A stretch of DNA of 52,467 nt from assembly GCA_030447685.1 (NCBI GenBank), contig JAUJOK010000017.1, positions 45,946-98,412 on the forward strand, in the 5' to 3' direction. Shown in pieces: positions 52,012-52,467 of the stretch (positions are counted from its first letter, which is position 1; each line of letters begins with the position of its first letter). Both the position numbers and the translations under genes were made by a program. The notes under the pieces were generated by a model. The model had not been told where the DNA came from. It made no database searches and saw nothing but the letters and a program-made list of their open reading frames with translations. The stretch comes from Armatimonadaceae bacterium (GTDB lineage: Bacteria; Armatimonadota; Armatimonadia; Armatimonadales; Armatimonadaceae).

Positions 52012-52354
52012 GTTGACCCTCCTTCCGCCTGTTTTCTACCCGTCCCCTCTCCTTTGCCAACCAGCCCTGACCTCCCGACAGAAATTTTCCGTTCTTCGTG
52101 CAGGATGGCAAAAGCCGATACCGTGAGATTTTCCGATCCATTGAAGGAAGGCACGGCCACCGGGGTCTTTATGAGGAGAATCTTCCAATCTTGTGCCAGA
52201 CCCCACCGCAACGGCCTCGCTTGCGTTGTCCGGTCCATTTTTTGTATAATGGTGCGTGCGTGAGCTAACGCTGCCGCACAAGCGAATGTCGCCTGCGAGC
52301 CGGAACGTAGCCGGTCTCAGCAAACGTCAATGTTTTACCGAGGAGGAGGATCTA
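52012..52354. other. Divergent intergenic region before vanW-like and lipoprotein genes
   Basis: About 340 bp. It holds the plus-strand promoter at 52221-52250, a leader of about 100 nt with a GCCGG-repeat stretch (52298-52314) and the ribosome sites on both sides. No further gene or recognised riboswitch was found. Confidence 0.5.
52221..52250 (+). promoter_or_regulatory. Promoter-like element for the lipoprotein gene
   Basis: TATAAT at 52245-52250 is preceded at 18 bp by TTGCGT (52221-52226). The transcript would have a leader of about 98 nt ending in AGGAGGAGGA just before the ATG at 52355. Confidence 0.6.
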
Positions 52355-52467
52355 ATGATTCTCGGCAGATGGCCGCGAAAGCATTTTTTCAAGGTGACCC
52401 GCTGTGGGGCGAGTGTCGCCGGCGCGGCCCTTTTTCTGTTGGCTGCCGGCTGCGGCGGCGGCGGCGG
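52355..52467 (+). CDS. Lipoprotein, N-terminus only (cut by window edge)
   Basis: ATG 52355 follows an AGGAGGAGGA ribosome site. The visible 37 residues have a basic start, a hydrophobic core (ASVAGAALFLLAAG) and the lipobox LAAGC, then a Gly run. It is a typical Lnt/Lsp substrate. The mature part lies beyond the window, so no function can be given. Confidence 0.8.
   Translation, partial: MILGRWPRKHFFKVTRCGASVAGAALFLLAAGCGGGG

Noticed and set aside
52258-52354. Possible cyclic-di-GMP (GEMM-like) riboswitch in the lipoprotein leader
   Set aside because: GCCGG repeats and a hairpin-like stretch are present, but the conserved GEMM core does not match.

Overview
The window is about 52 kb of GC-rich, gene-dense bacterial chromosome from a diderm, flagellated bacterium. 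It has L- and P-ring flagellar genes (flgH, flgI, flgA), apolipoprotein N-acyltransferase, a lipobox protein at the right edge, a short S-layer-homology protein and a PEP-CTERM protein. That mix, with CgeB-like glycosyltransferases and the MoxR/DUF58/von Willebrand operon, would fit the Armatimonadota or a nearby phylum. This assignment is inference; no rRNA or tRNA gene was seen.

Layout: (1) 1-5.1 kb, minus strand: start of a methyltransferase, tyrA, aroF, a SLH protein, mreB and murA. The last three are broken by many small indels although two of them are normally essential. A consensus promoter (TTGACA-N17-TATACT) precedes murA. (2) 5.2-8.0 kb: a CASTOR/POLLUX-like RCK channel and a PhnP-like metallo-hydrolase. 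(3) 8.0-16.3 kb: a six-gene overlapping minus-strand operon for glycan assembly: a GH/epimerase fusion, a zinc-type dehydrogenase, three glycosyltransferase genes (one a double enzyme) and a CmoB-like methyltransferase. (4) 16.8-20.9 kb: a membrane protein, PadR with a short partner, a six-hairpin-glycosidase-like protein and a PEP-CTERM protein. (5) 20.9-30.7 kb: flgF, flgG, flgA, flgH, flgI, flgJ, flgN, flgK, flgL, fliW, csrA on the minus strand, with two unrelated plus-strand genes wedged between flgF and flgG. (6) 31-42.7 kb, plus strand: DUF2330 protein, small membrane protein, a DUF4175-like coiled-coil protein with two in-frame TGA codons, a beta-propeller-like protein, MoxR, rhomboid-TPR, WYL, DUF58, a small AT-richer islet (zinc ribbon, membrane protein, YgiT-like and RHH-like proteins), then a BatA-like vWA protein. 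(7) 42.7-52.5 kb: a secreted protein, MFS transporter, M42 peptidase, Lnt, a frameshifted amidohydrolase, MATE exporter, VanW protein and the start of a lipoprotein.

The most unusual signal is a set of dispersed palindromic elements that lie inside reading frames instead of between genes. One 141-bp element (exactly 47 codons, with 41-bp perfect arms) joins two glycosyltransferases into one protein. Another adds about 60 residues to Lnt, and an inverted relative lies just upstream of the neighbouring peptidase gene. A third family supplies most of the FlgA signal peptide. A fourth lies in the FlgJ N-terminus. A hairpin bracketed by an 18-bp direct repeat sits between flgK and flgL, and a 135-bp hairpin supplies the stop codon of a small membrane protein. 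Together these look like a population of small mobile palindromes that tolerate, or select for, open reading frames.

Caution: breaks in murA, mreB, the SLH gene, flgJ, flgI, the 42.7-kb secreted gene and the amidohydrolase, several of them in homopolymers, make assembly error more likely than real pseudogenisation.
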